Positions 1-8,579 of a DNA stretch of 64,000 nucleotides are shown here, one piece after another. How positions within the stretch are numbered: the stretch's first letter is position 1; each line of letters opens with the position of its first letter. A program made the position numbers and the translations under genes. The notes under the pieces were generated by a model, which saw only the letters and a program-made list of their open reading frames with translations, was not told the origin of the DNA and searched no databases. The stretch is from assembly GCA_946886855.1 (NCBI GenBank), contig CAMPJJ010000015.1, forward strand, positions 1 to 64,000. The letters are read 5' to 3'. This DNA is from an uncultured Roseateles sp. Its GTDB lineage: Bacteria > Pseudomonadota > Gammaproteobacteria > Burkholderiales > Burkholderiaceae.

Positions 1-2312
1 CCATCACCTTGAGCGAGAACTCGGTCGAGAAGATGCAGGTGTTCTGGCCCTGGTCCTCCTTGAGGATGTCGGCCTGCACCGTGCCGCGCACGTTGGCCAG
101 CACCCAGGCGCGGATCTTGGCGGCCTCGTCGGCGGTCGGGTCGCGGCCGTTGTCGGCCTTGAACTTCGTCAGCTGCTGGTCGATCGCGGTGTTCATGAAC
201 ATCGCCAGGATGGACGGCGCGGGGCCGTTGATCGTCATCGACACCGAGGTCGTCGGGTGGCACAGGTCGAAGCCGTCGTACAGGACCTTCATGTCGTCCA
301 GCGTCGCGATGCTGACGCCGGAGTTGCCGACCTTGCCGTAGATGTCGGGCCGCGGCGCGGGATCGGCGCCGTAGAGCGTGACCGAGTCGAAGGCCGTCGA
401 GAGCCGCTTGGCCGGCAGGCCCTCGGACACCAGCTTGAAGCGCCGGTTGGTGCGGAAGGCGTCGCCCTCGCCGGCGAACATGCGGGTCGGGTCCTCGCCC
501 TCGCGCTTGAAGGCGAACACGCCGGCCGTGTAGGGGAAGCTGCCCGGCACGTTCTCCAGCATCAGCCACTTCAGCAGCTCGCCCTGGTCCTCGTACCCCG
601 GCAGGACGACCTTGCGGATGCGCGTGCCCGACAGCGAGGTCGACACCAGCGCGGTGCGGATCTCCTTGTCGCGGATCTTCACGACGTACTCGTCGCCGGC
701 GTAGGCCCGCTGCATGTCGGGCCATTGCGCGAGCAGCTGGCGGGCGTCGGCGTCGAGCCTGGCCTGGCGCGCGGCGGCGAGCGCCTCCAGCGCGGCGAGC
801 GACGCGGCATGCGTCTGGCCATCACCGCCAGTGCCGCCGATGCCGGCGGCTTGGGCGCCGCCGAGCATCGCCGCGCTCGCGGTCAGCTGCTGGATCTCGC
901 GGGCCAGGCGCGCCTGTGCGCGGGCCCGCTTCTTGTACGAGCGCACCGTGTCGCCGATCTCGGCGAGGTAGCGCGAGCGCGCCGGCGGCACGATGGGTGT
1001 CTGGTGGGTGCTGAAGCGGGTGGCGGCGACCGGCAGGCGGCCCTCGCGCAGCGACAGGCCGAGTTCCGCAAGGCGCGGCTTCAGCGCCTGGTAGAGCGCG
1101 GTGACGCCGTCGTCGTTGAAGCGGCTGGCCATGGTGCCGAAGACCGGCAGCTCCTCGGCCTTCTTGCCCCACGCCTCCTTGTTGCGCTGCACCTGCTTGG
1201 CGACGTCGCGCCAGGCGTCGGCCGCGCCCTTGCGGTCGAACTTGTTGATGGCGACGAACTCGGCGAAGTCCAGCATGTCGATCTTCTCGAGCTGGCTGGC
1301 CGCGCCGAACTCCGGCGTCATCACGTACATCGGCACGTCGACGTGCGGCACGATGGCCGCGTCGCCCTGGCCGATGCCGGAGGTCTCGACGATGACCAGA
1401 TCGAAGCCGGCGACCTTGGCCGCGGCGATCACGTCGGGCAGCGCCTGCGAGATCTCCGAGCCGAAGTCGCGCGTCGCCAGCGAGCGCATGTAGACGCGTT
1501 GACCCGCGGCCCACGGCGCGATCGCGTTCATGCGGATGCGGTCGCCGAGCAGCGCGCCGCCGCTCTTGCGGCGCGACGGATCGATGGAGATCACGGCGAT
1601 GCGCAGCGCGTCGTCCTGGTCCAGGCGCAGGCGGCGGATCAGCTCGTCGGTCAGCGAGGACTTGCCCGCGCCGCCGGTGCCGGTGATGCCCAGCACGGGG
1701 GTGCGCAGGCCCTGGGCGGCGTCGCGCAGCGCCTGCGTGAAGGCGGCATCGGCGCGGCCGTTCTCCAGCGCCGTGATCGCCTGCGCGAGCGCGCGCCAGG
1801 CGCCTTCCGAGTGGCCTTGCAGCGCGGCCACGGCCTTGGGCGCGGCGGCGCTGAGGTCCTGGTCGCAGCGCATGACCATCTCGCCGATCATGCCCATCAG
1901 GCCCATGCGCTGGCCGTCCTCGGGGCTGAAGATGCGCACGCCCTGGTCGGCCAGGTCGCGGATCTCGGCCGGCACGATCACGCCGCCGCCGCCGCCGAAG
2001 ACCTGGATCTTCTCGCCGCCGCGCTGGCGCAGCAGCTCGACCATGTACTTGAAGTATTCGACGTGGCCGCCCTGGTAGGAGCTGACAGCGATGCCCTGCG
2101 CGTCTTCCTGCAGGGCGGCGGTGACGACCTCGTCCACCGAGCGGTTGTGGCCCAGGTGGATGACCTCCGCGCCCATGCTCTGCAGGATGCGCCGCATGAT
2201 GTTGATCGCCGCGTCGTGCCCGTCGAACAGGCTGGCGGCGGTCACGAAGCGGACCTTCTGGGTGGGGCGGTACTCGGCCAGGGCCTTGTACTCGGCGGAC
2301 ATCTCGGTCATG
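1..2312 (-). CDS. icmF: Fused isobutyryl-CoA mutase IcmF, 3' end cut off by the window edge
   Basis: Adenosylcobalamin-dependent acyl-CoA mutase interconverting isobutyryl-CoA and n-butyryl-CoA, a cytoplasmic enzyme of branched-chain acyl-CoA metabolism. About 770 N-terminal residues are visible. The order is a B12-binding domain (DGHDAAIN near residue 27, then a GGGGG loop), a MeaB/ArgK-like GTPase chaperone domain (P-loop GTGGAGKSS near residue 205) and the beginning of the mutase large domain (MTINGPAPSILAMF near the window edge). This G-domain-in-the-middle architecture is specific to IcmF. The ATG at 2312 is preceded by a GGAG Shine-Dalgarno. The C-terminal third of the substrate domain lies outside the window. 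A palindromic operator lies about 125 bp upstream, suggesting control by a LiuR-type regulator. Confidence 0.95.
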
Positions 2313-2419
2313 ACGTGTGTCTCCGGCGTGGGGGCGCGGTCGCCTGCAGGGGATGAGGATGGTCCCGCCGCGGCGCCTGTCGTGGATCGACCCCTTCTGG
2401 GGATCGATCGCGTGCGCCG

Positions 2420-2451
2420 ATTCTAGGTGCCGGTTGACGTTTACGTAAACG
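2420..2451 (-). promoter_or_regulatory. LiuR-like palindromic operator and putative icmF promoter
   Basis: CGTTTACGTAAACG at 2438-2451 is a perfect 14-bp palindrome. On the minus strand TTTACG within it could be a -35 box, with TAGAAT (2425-2420) as -10 at 18-bp spacing, so the operator would overlap the promoter. A 13/14 identical site lies at 38310-38323 beside a MerR-type regulator gene. LiuR regulators of branched-chain degradation are known to use TTACGT-containing palindromes; that this is a LiuR site is inference. Confidence 0.6.
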
Positions 2452-2498
2452 AGAGTGGCCCGACGGCGTTCAGGCGCGTGGGGCGGGAAAACCCGGGT

Positions 2499-3211
2499 TC
2501 AATGGCATTGGAGCGCTTCAAGAGGTCTGTGCTTGCCGATCCCGAGCAGTACCAGCAGGCCCCCCGTCATGAGGGCCCACACGCCTGGCTCGGGTACGGT
2601 GGCGGCCAGCGGGCCGGCGTAGTCCACGCCGGCCGAGTTGAGCGCGCTGAAGGCGGTGATCGCGCGCCCGCTGGCGTCGCTCAGCCCGGTGATGCCTTCC
2701 CAGGTCAGCGAGTGGCTGAAGTCCGTGCCGACGGCTGCCCAGCCGGTCGCGCCGGAGCTGTCGTCGGTGCTCAGGAAGTGATACGCCTGCACCCCCAGGC
2801 CGAGGTCCAGCGCGATCGGTTGGCCGAAGAGGAAGGACACGGTCAGCGTGTGCCAGCCGAGCGGATCGCCGACGTCCTCCGAGAATGGAGGGAGGCCGGT
2901 GCTCAGCGACACGGAGCGTGTGCCCGCGACGCGGTCGACGCCGATGGCCGCATCCACGCCTTGCGCGGTCAGCGCGGCATTGAAGTTCCAGCTGGCGCCC
3001 TGCGTCATCGTGGCCGTCGGACTGGGGCCGGTGAGCGCGCCGGCGGTGCTGATCGTGCCGTCCACGTGCACGCGCGCCGTGAACGTGCCCGTTGCGCCGT
3101 CCGTGCATCCGGCGCCGGCGCGGTGGCCGCCCAGGCGGGCGAAGCCGCCAGGACCGGCAGCAGCGCCGCGGCCAGGAGCGCCGGCGCTGCGGCGCGGGCC
3201 GACGCGGTCAC
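2499..3211 (-). pseudogene. Third PEP-CTERM paralogue, frameshifted and internally deleted
   Basis: Decayed copy of the module found twice immediately upstream. A signal peptide (ALLAAALLPVLAASPAWA) starts at a GTG at 3211 in the frame of the large upstream ORF. The mature part continues only in another frame, readable to a stop at 2499 and ending in VPEPGVWALMTGG, a hydrophobic stretch and a short basic tail. Compared with the two sister modules, the segment from mature N-terminus to just before the CxxGxxGT region (about 75-80 residues, including the GWG and LTDSFVI blocks) is missing exactly where the frame changes. The simplest reading is a deletion that joined the signal peptide to the middle of the domain out of frame. 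A truncated gene starting internally is possible, but it would lack a signal peptide. Confidence 0.7.
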
Positions 3212-5293
3212 CGAGTCCTGGGTCCCCCCCGTGGCCGTGCGCAGCGCGCGGACGCGGCGGCGCGCGATCACGCCCATCAGCGCCAGCCCGCCCAGCATCA
3301 GCGCCCAGGCGCCAGGTTCGGGCACGACGGCCAGCGAGCGCGCGTAATCGATGCCGACGGCGTTGAGCGCCGTGAACGCGACGATGGCGTGGCCGTCGGC
3401 GTCCTGGAGGCTGGTGATGCCGTCCCAGTACATGCTGTGCGTGGCGTCGGTGGCCATGACGCCGCTGCCGCTGAACGACGTCGCGTTGTCGCCGGTGTAG
3501 ACGCCGCCGAGGACCGCCGCGCGCAGGCTCATGTCGAGGTGGATCGGCTCGCCGAAGACGAAGTTGATCGACAGCTCCTGCAGGCCCGCCGACACGCGCG
3601 GACTCTCCTCGACGCCCGGGACGCCGTTGTGCAGGGTATCGAGGCGGTAGTACTCGAGCGACTTCTGCCCCGGGTTAGGCGGACCGGGCACGTCGGGCGG
3701 CGTGGGATCGGGCACGCCGTCGGCGCGGATCTGGAACGTCGTCGACCAGTTCGTGTCGGCGAGATTGCCGCCGGTGTCTGTCACCGGCTGGCCGAGCGTG
3801 CTGCCGCGCGTGGTGACGGCGTCGAAGTAGACGCGGAAATTCATCGTGCCGATCGTCCCTGCAGCGCAGGCGCCGCACTGGATGACGAAGCTGTCGGTCA
3901 GCGAGGACGTCAGGTCCGCGCGGACATAGGTGCCCTGGTTCGCGCCCTGCGCCGCCAGCGAGGTCGATCCCCGGACGTAGGACTGCAGAGAGCCGTAGCG
4001 TGCCGCGCCCCACCCGTCGATGCGGGCGTCCGACGACAGCGTCGCGTCACTGAAGCCGATGGCATCGCTGAAGCGGCGCACCGTGCCCGGCGAGCCGAAG
4101 CCGCCGTCCTGCGCGCTGCGGTCCTGCGTGCCCGGGGCGCTCAGTTCGTAGCTGTAGCCGGTGGCGAAGGTCTGCGCCTGCGCGCCTCCCGCCAGCGCCG
4201 CGAGCATCGAACCGGCGAGCATCGACGCGCGCAGGCGTCGATGTCGCGCGAGGGGTCCTCGCCCGTGCCCTTGCGGCCGTCGCTGCCGTGACGGCGGCCC
4301 GCGGCGGGTGAGCAGGCCCAGCAGCGCGAGGCCGGTCGCCATCAGCGCCCAGGTGCGTGCCTCGGGCACCGGCGCGAGCGAAGCCGCGAAGTCGATACCG
4401 TTCGCGTTGAGCGCCGTGAACCCGGCAACCTGCTGCCCGTTCGCGTCCCACACCGCGGAGATGCCGTCCCAGTACATCGAGTGGGTCAGGTCCACGGTGG
4501 TGCTGCTGTCGCCGCTGAAGGTGCCGCGACCCTCGCCGCTGTTGACGGCGTTCAGCACGCCCGCAGTCAGGCTCATCTCGAGACGGATGGCCTCACCGAA
4601 GATGAACTGGATCGAGAGGTCCTGCCAGCCGGGCGAGACGTGCGGCGATTCGATCACCCCGGTCGTGCCGTTGCGTAGCAGGTCCGTGCGGAAGTACTGC
4701 AGCGTGGAGACACCTGGATTGGGCGGAGACGGATTGCCGCCCGGGTCCGGGATGGGGTTGGGCACGCCGTCGGCCCGGATCGAGAAGGTGGCGCCCCAGT
4801 TGGTGTCGGCGACGTAGATGCTGCTCTCGGTCAGCGGGTCGACATGACCGTTGCGCGCCGTCGTGCCGCCGAAGTAGATCCGGAAGTTCATCGTGCCGAT
4901 CGAACCGGCGGCGCAGCCGCCGCAGCCGATGACGAAACTGTCGGTCAGGGAGGCGGTCAGGTCGCCACTGGCGTAGGTGTTGAACATCGGTGCCTGCGAC
5001 TGGACCGAGCCCGTCGCGTGCGTGTACGCCTGCAGCTGGCCGTAGCCGGCGCGGCCCCAGCCATCGAAGGCGGCCTGCGACGCTCCGCCGGCGTTCTGCG
5101 CGCCGTTGACCGCAGCCACGCTCAAGGGCACGCCAGGCGTCGCCGAGGTCTGTGAAGTCTGGCCGTCCTTGTCGGCCGCGCCGCTCGCCCGGACGGCGTA
5201 GGTGACGCCGGTGGTGAATTCGGCGGCGCATGCCGCGCCGGCGGACAGCGACAGCAGAGCAGCGAGCAGGATGTGCGGACGGATCATGCGCAT
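3005..5293 (-). CDS. Tandem PEP-CTERM domain protein: two secreted modules in one reading frame
   Basis: One 762-codon frame holds two homologous PEP-CTERM proteins. Module 1 begins at the ATG at 5293 (AGGGAGA Shine-Dalgarno 7 nt upstream) with signal peptide MRMIRPHILLAALLSLSAG. It has conserved GWG, LTDSFVI, CAAGSIGTMNF and HSMYWDGI blocks and ends near residue 310 in VPEARTWALMATG, a sorting signal in which the second Pro of PEP is Ala. Without a stop codon the frame runs through a basic linker into a second signal-like segment (MLAGSMLAALAGGAQAQ, first Met at 4222) and module 2, which ends in canonical VPEPGAWALMLGG plus a basic tail. The frame then reads into the signal peptide of the third copy and ends in out-of-frame sequence at 3005. 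PEP-CTERM proteins are exported and processed by exosortase at the cell envelope; no exosortase gene is in the window. Whether it is made as one chain or as separate proteins is unresolved. A G7 tract at 3224-3230 may matter. Confidence 0.75.
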   Translation of the reverse strand: MRMIRPHILLAALLSLSAGAACAAEFTTGVTYAVRASGAADKDGQTSQTSATPGVPLSVAAVNGAQNAGGASQAAFDGWGRAGYGQLQAYTHATGSVQSQAPMFNTYASGDLTASLTDSFVIGCGGCAAGSIGTMNFRIYFGGTTARNGHVDPLTESSIYVADTNWGATFSIRADGVPNPIPDPGGNPSPPNPGVSTLQYFRTDLLRNGTTGVIESPHVSPGWQDLSIQFIFGEAIRLEMSLTAGVLNAVNSGEGRGTFSGDSSTTVDLTHSMYWDGISAVWDANGQQVAGFTALNANGIDFAASLAPVPEARTWALMATGLALLGLLTRRGPPSRQRRPQGHGRGPLARHRRLRASMLAGSMLAALAGGAQAQTFATGYSYELSAPGTQDRSAQDGGFGSPGTVRRFSDAIGFSDATLSSDARIDGWGAARYGSLQSYVRGSTSLAAQGANQGTYVRADLTSSLTDSFVIQCGACAAGTIGTMNFRVYFDAVTTRGSTLGQPVTDTGGNLADTNWSTTFQIRADGVPDPTPPDVPGPPNPGQKSLEYYRLDTLHNGVPGVEESPRVSAGLQELSINFVFGEPIHLDMSLRAAVLGGVYTGDNATSFSGSGVMATDATHSMYWDGITSLQDADGHAIVAFTALNAVGIDYARSLAVVPEPGAWALMLGGLALMGVIARRRVRALRTATGGTQDSVTASARAAAPALLAAALLPVLAASPAWAATAPAPDARTAQRARSRRACTWTARSAPPARSPAPVRRPR

Positions 5294-5432
5294 GACAGTC
5301 TCCCTGGCGGCATGTCCGCCGCCTGCGGAGACAGTAAGGCGAAGCGGCAGGAAGCGCGGCCCCCTCTTGGGAGGACTGCGGGCACGCCGGTTGCGACGCA
5401 CCGGGCGCGTGGTTTGCTCGGCGCCTCGCGGC

Positions 5433-6092
5433 ATGGAACTTGCGCGGGGTCCGGGTGTGAAGCCGCCGCCCGTCCCCGTCGCCAGCCCGCCGCCCGAGCA
5501 TGCCGTGCATGCCGGCTTGCGGGTGCTGCTCATCGACGACGGCGCCCACCGCGTGGACCTGCTGCGCGACGAACTGGTGCGTCAGGGCTGCGAGGTCGTC
5601 GGCGTCATCGAGCAGGCCACGCTGATCCACGACTGCGTGCTGCGGCTGCAGCCGGACGTGGTCATCGTCGATGCCGAGTCGCCCACGCGCGACACGCTGG
5701 AGAACCTCGCCACCCTGTCGACGAAGATGCCGCGCCCCGTGGTCATCTTCGCGGAGGACGAGGACCGCGCCCCGATGCGCCGCGCGATCCAGGCCGGCGT
5801 CAGCGCCTACGTGGTGGCGGGCTTGCAGACGCAGCGTCTCGCACCGGTGCTGCACGTCGCGATCGCACGCTTCGAGCAGGACCTCGCGCTGCGCGAGGAA
5901 CTCAGCAAGGCGCAGGCGCAGCTGGCCTCGCGCAAGCTCGTCGACAAGGCCAAGGGCATCCTGATGCGGGAGCAGGGCCTGGACGAGGACCAGGCCTACC
6001 AGCGCCTGCGCAAGCTCGCGATGGACCGTGGCGAAGCGCTGGCGCAGGTTGCGCGGCGCGTGATCGACGCGCACGACCTGCTGAGGAGTTGA
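5433..6092 (+). CDS. nasT: NasT-type ANTAR response regulator (transcription antiterminator)
   Basis: 219-residue protein. An N-terminal pseudo-receiver domain (VLLIDDGAHRVDLL, about residues 30-145) is followed by a short coiled linker and a C-terminal ANTAR RNA-binding domain (KAKGILMREQGLDEDQAY, about 165-215). ANTAR proteins bind paired hexaloop hairpins in nascent leader RNA and prevent termination; NasT does this for nitrate assimilation genes. A matching leader lies directly downstream (6233-6328), ahead of the transporter genes. It is divergent from the PEP-CTERM gene by 139 bp. The ATG at 5433 is the first that does not overlap that gene; an in-frame GTG at 5457 is possible. No separate NasS nitrate sensor is in the window. 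Confidence 0.9.
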   Translation: MELARGPGVKPPPVPVASPPPEHAVHAGLRVLLIDDGAHRVDLLRDELVRQGCEVVGVIEQATLIHDCVLRLQPDVVIVDAESPTRDTLENLATLSTKMPRPVVIFAEDEDRAPMRRAIQAGVSAYVVAGLQTQRLAPVLHVAIARFEQDLALREELSKAQAQLASRKLVDKAKGILMREQGLDEDQAYQRLRKLAMDRGEALAQVARRVIDAHDLLRS

Positions 6093-6101
6093 GGGGCCGG
6101 A

Positions 6102-6118
6102 CGCACCGCAACGGCGCA
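6102..6118 (+). promoter_or_regulatory. NtrC-like palindromic enhancer site
   Basis: CGCACC-GCAAC-GGCGCA matches the NtrC consensus TGCACC-N5-GGTGCA at 10 of 12 positions. It lies about 110-125 bp upstream of the inferred sigma-54 start site, a usual distance for an activator site. No ntrC gene is in the window; assignment is by pattern only. Confidence 0.45.
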
Positions 6119-6201
6119 TCCGTGCCGCGAGACAGTGCATCGTGCCGGACCTGAGCGTGGCGCTGCACCTGCTTCCCCTGGGGCCGCCTCGCGTCGGCCT
6201 C

Positions 6202-6219
6202 GTGGCACGCTTCCTGCAA
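6202..6219 (+). promoter_or_regulatory. Putative sigma-54 (RpoN) promoter of the nitrate assimilation operon
   Basis: GTGGCACGCTTCCTGCAA carries GG at 6204-6205 and GC at 6216-6217 separated by exactly 10 bases, close to the consensus TGGCACG-N4-TTGCW. Transcription would start near 6229, just before the first leader hairpin at 6233, which supports the assignment. Confidence 0.6.
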
Positions 6220-6232
6220 TGTGCTGTTCGTG

Positions 6233-6252
6233 CCCTCGCAACGGCGTGAGGG
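6233..6252 (+). ncRNA. ANTAR leader hairpin P1
   Basis: CCTCGC-AACGGC-GTGAGG folds into a 6-bp stem (one G-U pair, extendable by one C-G) closed by a hexaloop with A at position 1 and G at position 4, the known ANTAR recognition signature. It is the first structure after the inferred transcription start. Confidence 0.7.
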
Positions 6253-6266
6253 TCACATCGAAAGAT

Positions 6267-6284
6267 TTGGGCAAAGGCGTCCGA
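6267..6284 (+). ncRNA. ANTAR leader hairpin P2, overlapping the terminator
   Basis: TTGGGC-AAAGGC-GTCCGA folds into a 6-bp stem with two G-U pairs and a second A1/G4 hexaloop. It lies 14 nt after P1. Its loop and 3' arm (6276-6284) include the 5' arm of the terminator, so the two structures exclude each other. NasT binding to P1-P2 would therefore block termination. Confidence 0.7.
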
Positions 6285-6328
6285 TCGGTTCCGCTTCGAC
6301 GAAGCGGGACGGTCGCGACGCCTTTTTT
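6276..6328 (+). terminator. Rho-independent terminator (attenuator) upstream of nrtA
   Basis: GGCGTC (6276-6281) pairs with GACGCC (6317-6322). Inside, GATC pairs with GGTC and a further 10-bp stem closes on a GAC loop at 6298-6300, followed by six T (6323-6328). It sits between the inferred promoter and nrtA, so it acts as an attenuator of the whole operon. Confidence 0.85.
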
Positions 6329-6350
6329 GTTTTTCCCCCGGAGGTCTTGA

Positions 6351-7601
6351 ATGCAACACGGTTCCCAGGAGGGTCTGATGAGCGCTGAACGTCGCAAGCT
6401 GCTCGCCACCGGCGCGGCGTTGGGCGGGCTGTCCGCGCTGCCGGGCGGCGGCGCCTTCGCCGCCGGCTCCGACAAGCCGGAGAAGGAGGAGGTCCGCATC
6501 GGCTTCATCCCGCTGACCGATTGCGCGTCGGTGGTGATGGCGGCCGCGCTGGGCTTCGACAAGAAGTACGGCATCAAGATCGTCCCGACCAAGGAAGCCT
6601 CCTGGGCCGGCGTGCGCGACAAGCTCGTCAACGGCGAGCTCGACATGGCGCACGTGCTCTACGGCCTGATCTACGGCGTGCACCTCGGCGTGGCCGGTCC
6701 GAAGAAGGACATGGCCGTGCTGATGACGCTCAACAACAACGGGCAGGCGATCACGCTGTCGAAGAAGCTGGCGGATGCGGGCGCGGTGGACGCGGCCTCG
6801 CTGGCCAAGGTGATGAAGAAGGACAGGCGCGACTACACCTTCGCGCAGACCTTCCCGACCGGCACGCATGCGATGTGGCTCTACTACTGGCTGGCCGCCG
6901 CCGGCGTGAACCCGATGAAGGACGCGAAAGTCATCACCGTGCCGCCGCCGCAGATGGTGGCCAACATGCGGGTGGGCAACATGGACGGCTTCTGCGTCGG
7001 CGAGCCCTGGAACCATCGCGCCATCATCGACGGCATCGGCATCACCGCCGCGACCACGCAGGACATCTGGAAGGACCATCCGGAGAAGGTGCTGGGCACC
7101 ACCGGCGACTTCGTCAAGAAGTACCCCAACACGGCGCGCGCCGTCATCATGGCGGTGCTCGAGGCCGGCCGCTGGATCGACGCCAGCCTGTCCAACAAGC
7201 AGAAGATGGCCGAGACGATCGCCGACAAGGCCTACGTCAACACCAGCGTCGACGCGATCAACCAGCGCATCCTGGGCCGCTACCAGAACGGCCTGGGCAA
7301 GACCTGGGACGACCCCAACTACATGAAGTTCTTCAACGACGGCCAGGTCAATTTCCCGTGGCTGTCCGACGGCATGTGGTTCCTGACGCAGCACAAGCGC
7401 TGGGGGCTGATCAAGGAGCATCCGGACTACCTGGGCGTGGCGCGCCAGGTGAACCAGGTGGAGCTCTACAAGCAGGCCGCGTCGGCGCTCGGCGTGTCGG
7501 TGCCGAAGGAGACGATGCGCTCGGCGAAGCTGTTCGACGGCGTCGTCTGGGACGCCAAGGATCCCGCCAGGTACGCGGACGCCTTCAAGGTCCGCGCCTG
7601 A
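6351..7601 (+). CDS. nrtA: Nitrate ABC transporter substrate-binding protein (NrtA/NasF)
   Basis: Periplasmic nitrate/nitrite-binding protein of the CmpA/NrtA family, 416 residues. The N-terminus has a twin-arginine-like signal (ERRKLLATG followed by a small hydrophobic stretch ending AFA). The mature part begins with VRIGFIPLTDCASVVMAA, typical of the family, and has the GEPWNHRAI region near residue 218. Two starts have Shine-Dalgarno sequences: ATG 6351 (GGAGG, 6-nt spacer) and ATG 6378 (AGGAGGG, 4-nt spacer). The signal peptide argues for a transport protein and not the cytoplasmic sensor NasS, which belongs to the same family. It is the first gene after the ANTAR attenuator and is followed by permease and ATPase genes. 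Confidence 0.93.
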   Translation: MQHGSQEGLMSAERRKLLATGAALGGLSALPGGGAFAAGSDKPEKEEVRIGFIPLTDCASVVMAAALGFDKKYGIKIVPTKEASWAGVRDKLVNGELDMAHVLYGLIYGVHLGVAGPKKDMAVLMTLNNNGQAITLSKKLADAGAVDAASLAKVMKKDRRDYTFAQTFPTGTHAMWLYYWLAAAGVNPMKDAKVITVPPPQMVANMRVGNMDGFCVGEPWNHRAIIDGIGITAATTQDIWKDHPEKVLGTTGDFVKKYPNTARAVIMAVLEAGRWIDASLSNKQKMAETIADKAYVNTSVDAINQRILGRYQNGLGKTWDDPNYMKFFNDGQVNFPWLSDGMWFLTQHKRWGLIKEHPDYLGVARQVNQVELYKQAASALGVSVPKETMRSAKLFDGVVWDAKDPARYADAFKVRA

Positions 7602-7645
7602 CGGGCTTGCTCACCTCTCCCTTCTGATCGATGCAGGAGTCCGCC

Positions 7646-8563
7646 ATGGTCAGTGCCGTTTTCCACTCCCCCGACGATGCGAACACCGAGCCGCTCACCG
7701 TCTCCATCGCGACGCCCTTGCCGCTGGCGCGCGACGCGGCCAACGAGCCGGTCGCCAAGCCGGTGCCCGTGCGGCCGCCGCGCGCCGGCATCGACTGGCG
7801 CGCCGTCTGGATGCGCGTGCTGCCGCCGGTGTGCGGGCTGGGCCTGCTCTGGCTGGTCTGGACCGTCGCGACGATGAAGGGCGGCGAATTCCCGACGCCG
7901 GGCGCGACCTGGGACGCCGCGGTCAAGCTGTTCGCGGATCCGTTCTATCGCAACGGGCCCAACGACCAGGGCATCGGCTGGAACATCCTGAACTCGCTGC
8001 AGCGCGTGGCGCTGGGCTTCGGCCTGGCGGCGGCGGTGGGCATCCCGCTGGGCTTCATCATCGGCCGCTTCGAATTCGCGAGCCGCATGCTGTCGCCCCT
8101 GATCAGCCTGCTCAAGCCGGTGTCGCCGCTGGCCTGGCTGCCGATCGGGCTGCTGGTCTTCAAGAGCGCCAACCCGGCGGCGATCTGGACCATCTTCATC
8201 TGCTCGATCTGGCCGATGGTCGTCAACACCGCGGTCGGCGTGCAGCGCGTGCCGCAGGACTACCTGAACGTCGCGCGCGTGCTGCGCCTGTCCGAGTGGA
8301 AGCTGGTGACGCGCATCCTCTTCCCCGCGGTGCTGCCCTACATGCTGACCGGCGTGCGGCTGTCCGTGGGCACTGCCTGGCTGGTGATCGTCGCGGCGGA
8401 GATGCTGACCGGCGGGGTCGGCATCGGCTTCTGGGTCTGGGACGAGTGGAACAACCTCAACGTGCAGCACATCCTCATCGCGATCTTCGTGATCGGGATC
8501 GTGGGGCTGCTGCTGGAGTGGTTCCTGATGACCCTCGCCAAGCGCTTTTCTTTCGATGACTAG
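7646..8563 (+). CDS. nrtB: Nitrate ABC transporter permease (NrtB)
   Basis: Inner-membrane permease of the NrtB/SsuC family, 305 residues. A proline-rich cytoplasmic N-terminus is followed by about six transmembrane segments. The binding-protein-dependent transport loop (EAA-like region) is visible around LNVARVLRLSEWKLVTRILFP, cited here only as the region near residue 205. The ATG at 7646 has AGGAG six bases upstream, better than an upstream ATG at 7631. The gene is 44 bp after nrtA, and its stop is 16 bp before the ATPase start. Confidence 0.93.
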   Translation: MVSAVFHSPDDANTEPLTVSIATPLPLARDAANEPVAKPVPVRPPRAGIDWRAVWMRVLPPVCGLGLLWLVWTVATMKGGEFPTPGATWDAAVKLFADPFYRNGPNDQGIGWNILNSLQRVALGFGLAAAVGIPLGFIIGRFEFASRMLSPLISLLKPVSPLAWLPIGLLVFKSANPAAIWTIFICSIWPMVVNTAVGVQRVPQDYLNVARVLRLSEWKLVTRILFPAVLPYMLTGVRLSVGTAWLVIVAAEMLTGGVGIGFWVWDEWNNLNVQHILIAIFVIGIVGLLLEWFLMTLAKRFSFDD

Positions 8564-8579
8564 GCCCGAGGAGACTTCG

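Noticed and set aside
257..2356. 699-residue plus-strand frame opposite icmF
   Set aside because: Antisense shadow; icmF motifs on the minus strand are unambiguous.
2427..3347. Plus-strand frame across the PEP-CTERM pseudogene
   Set aside because: Arg/Ala-biased shadow without recognisable features.
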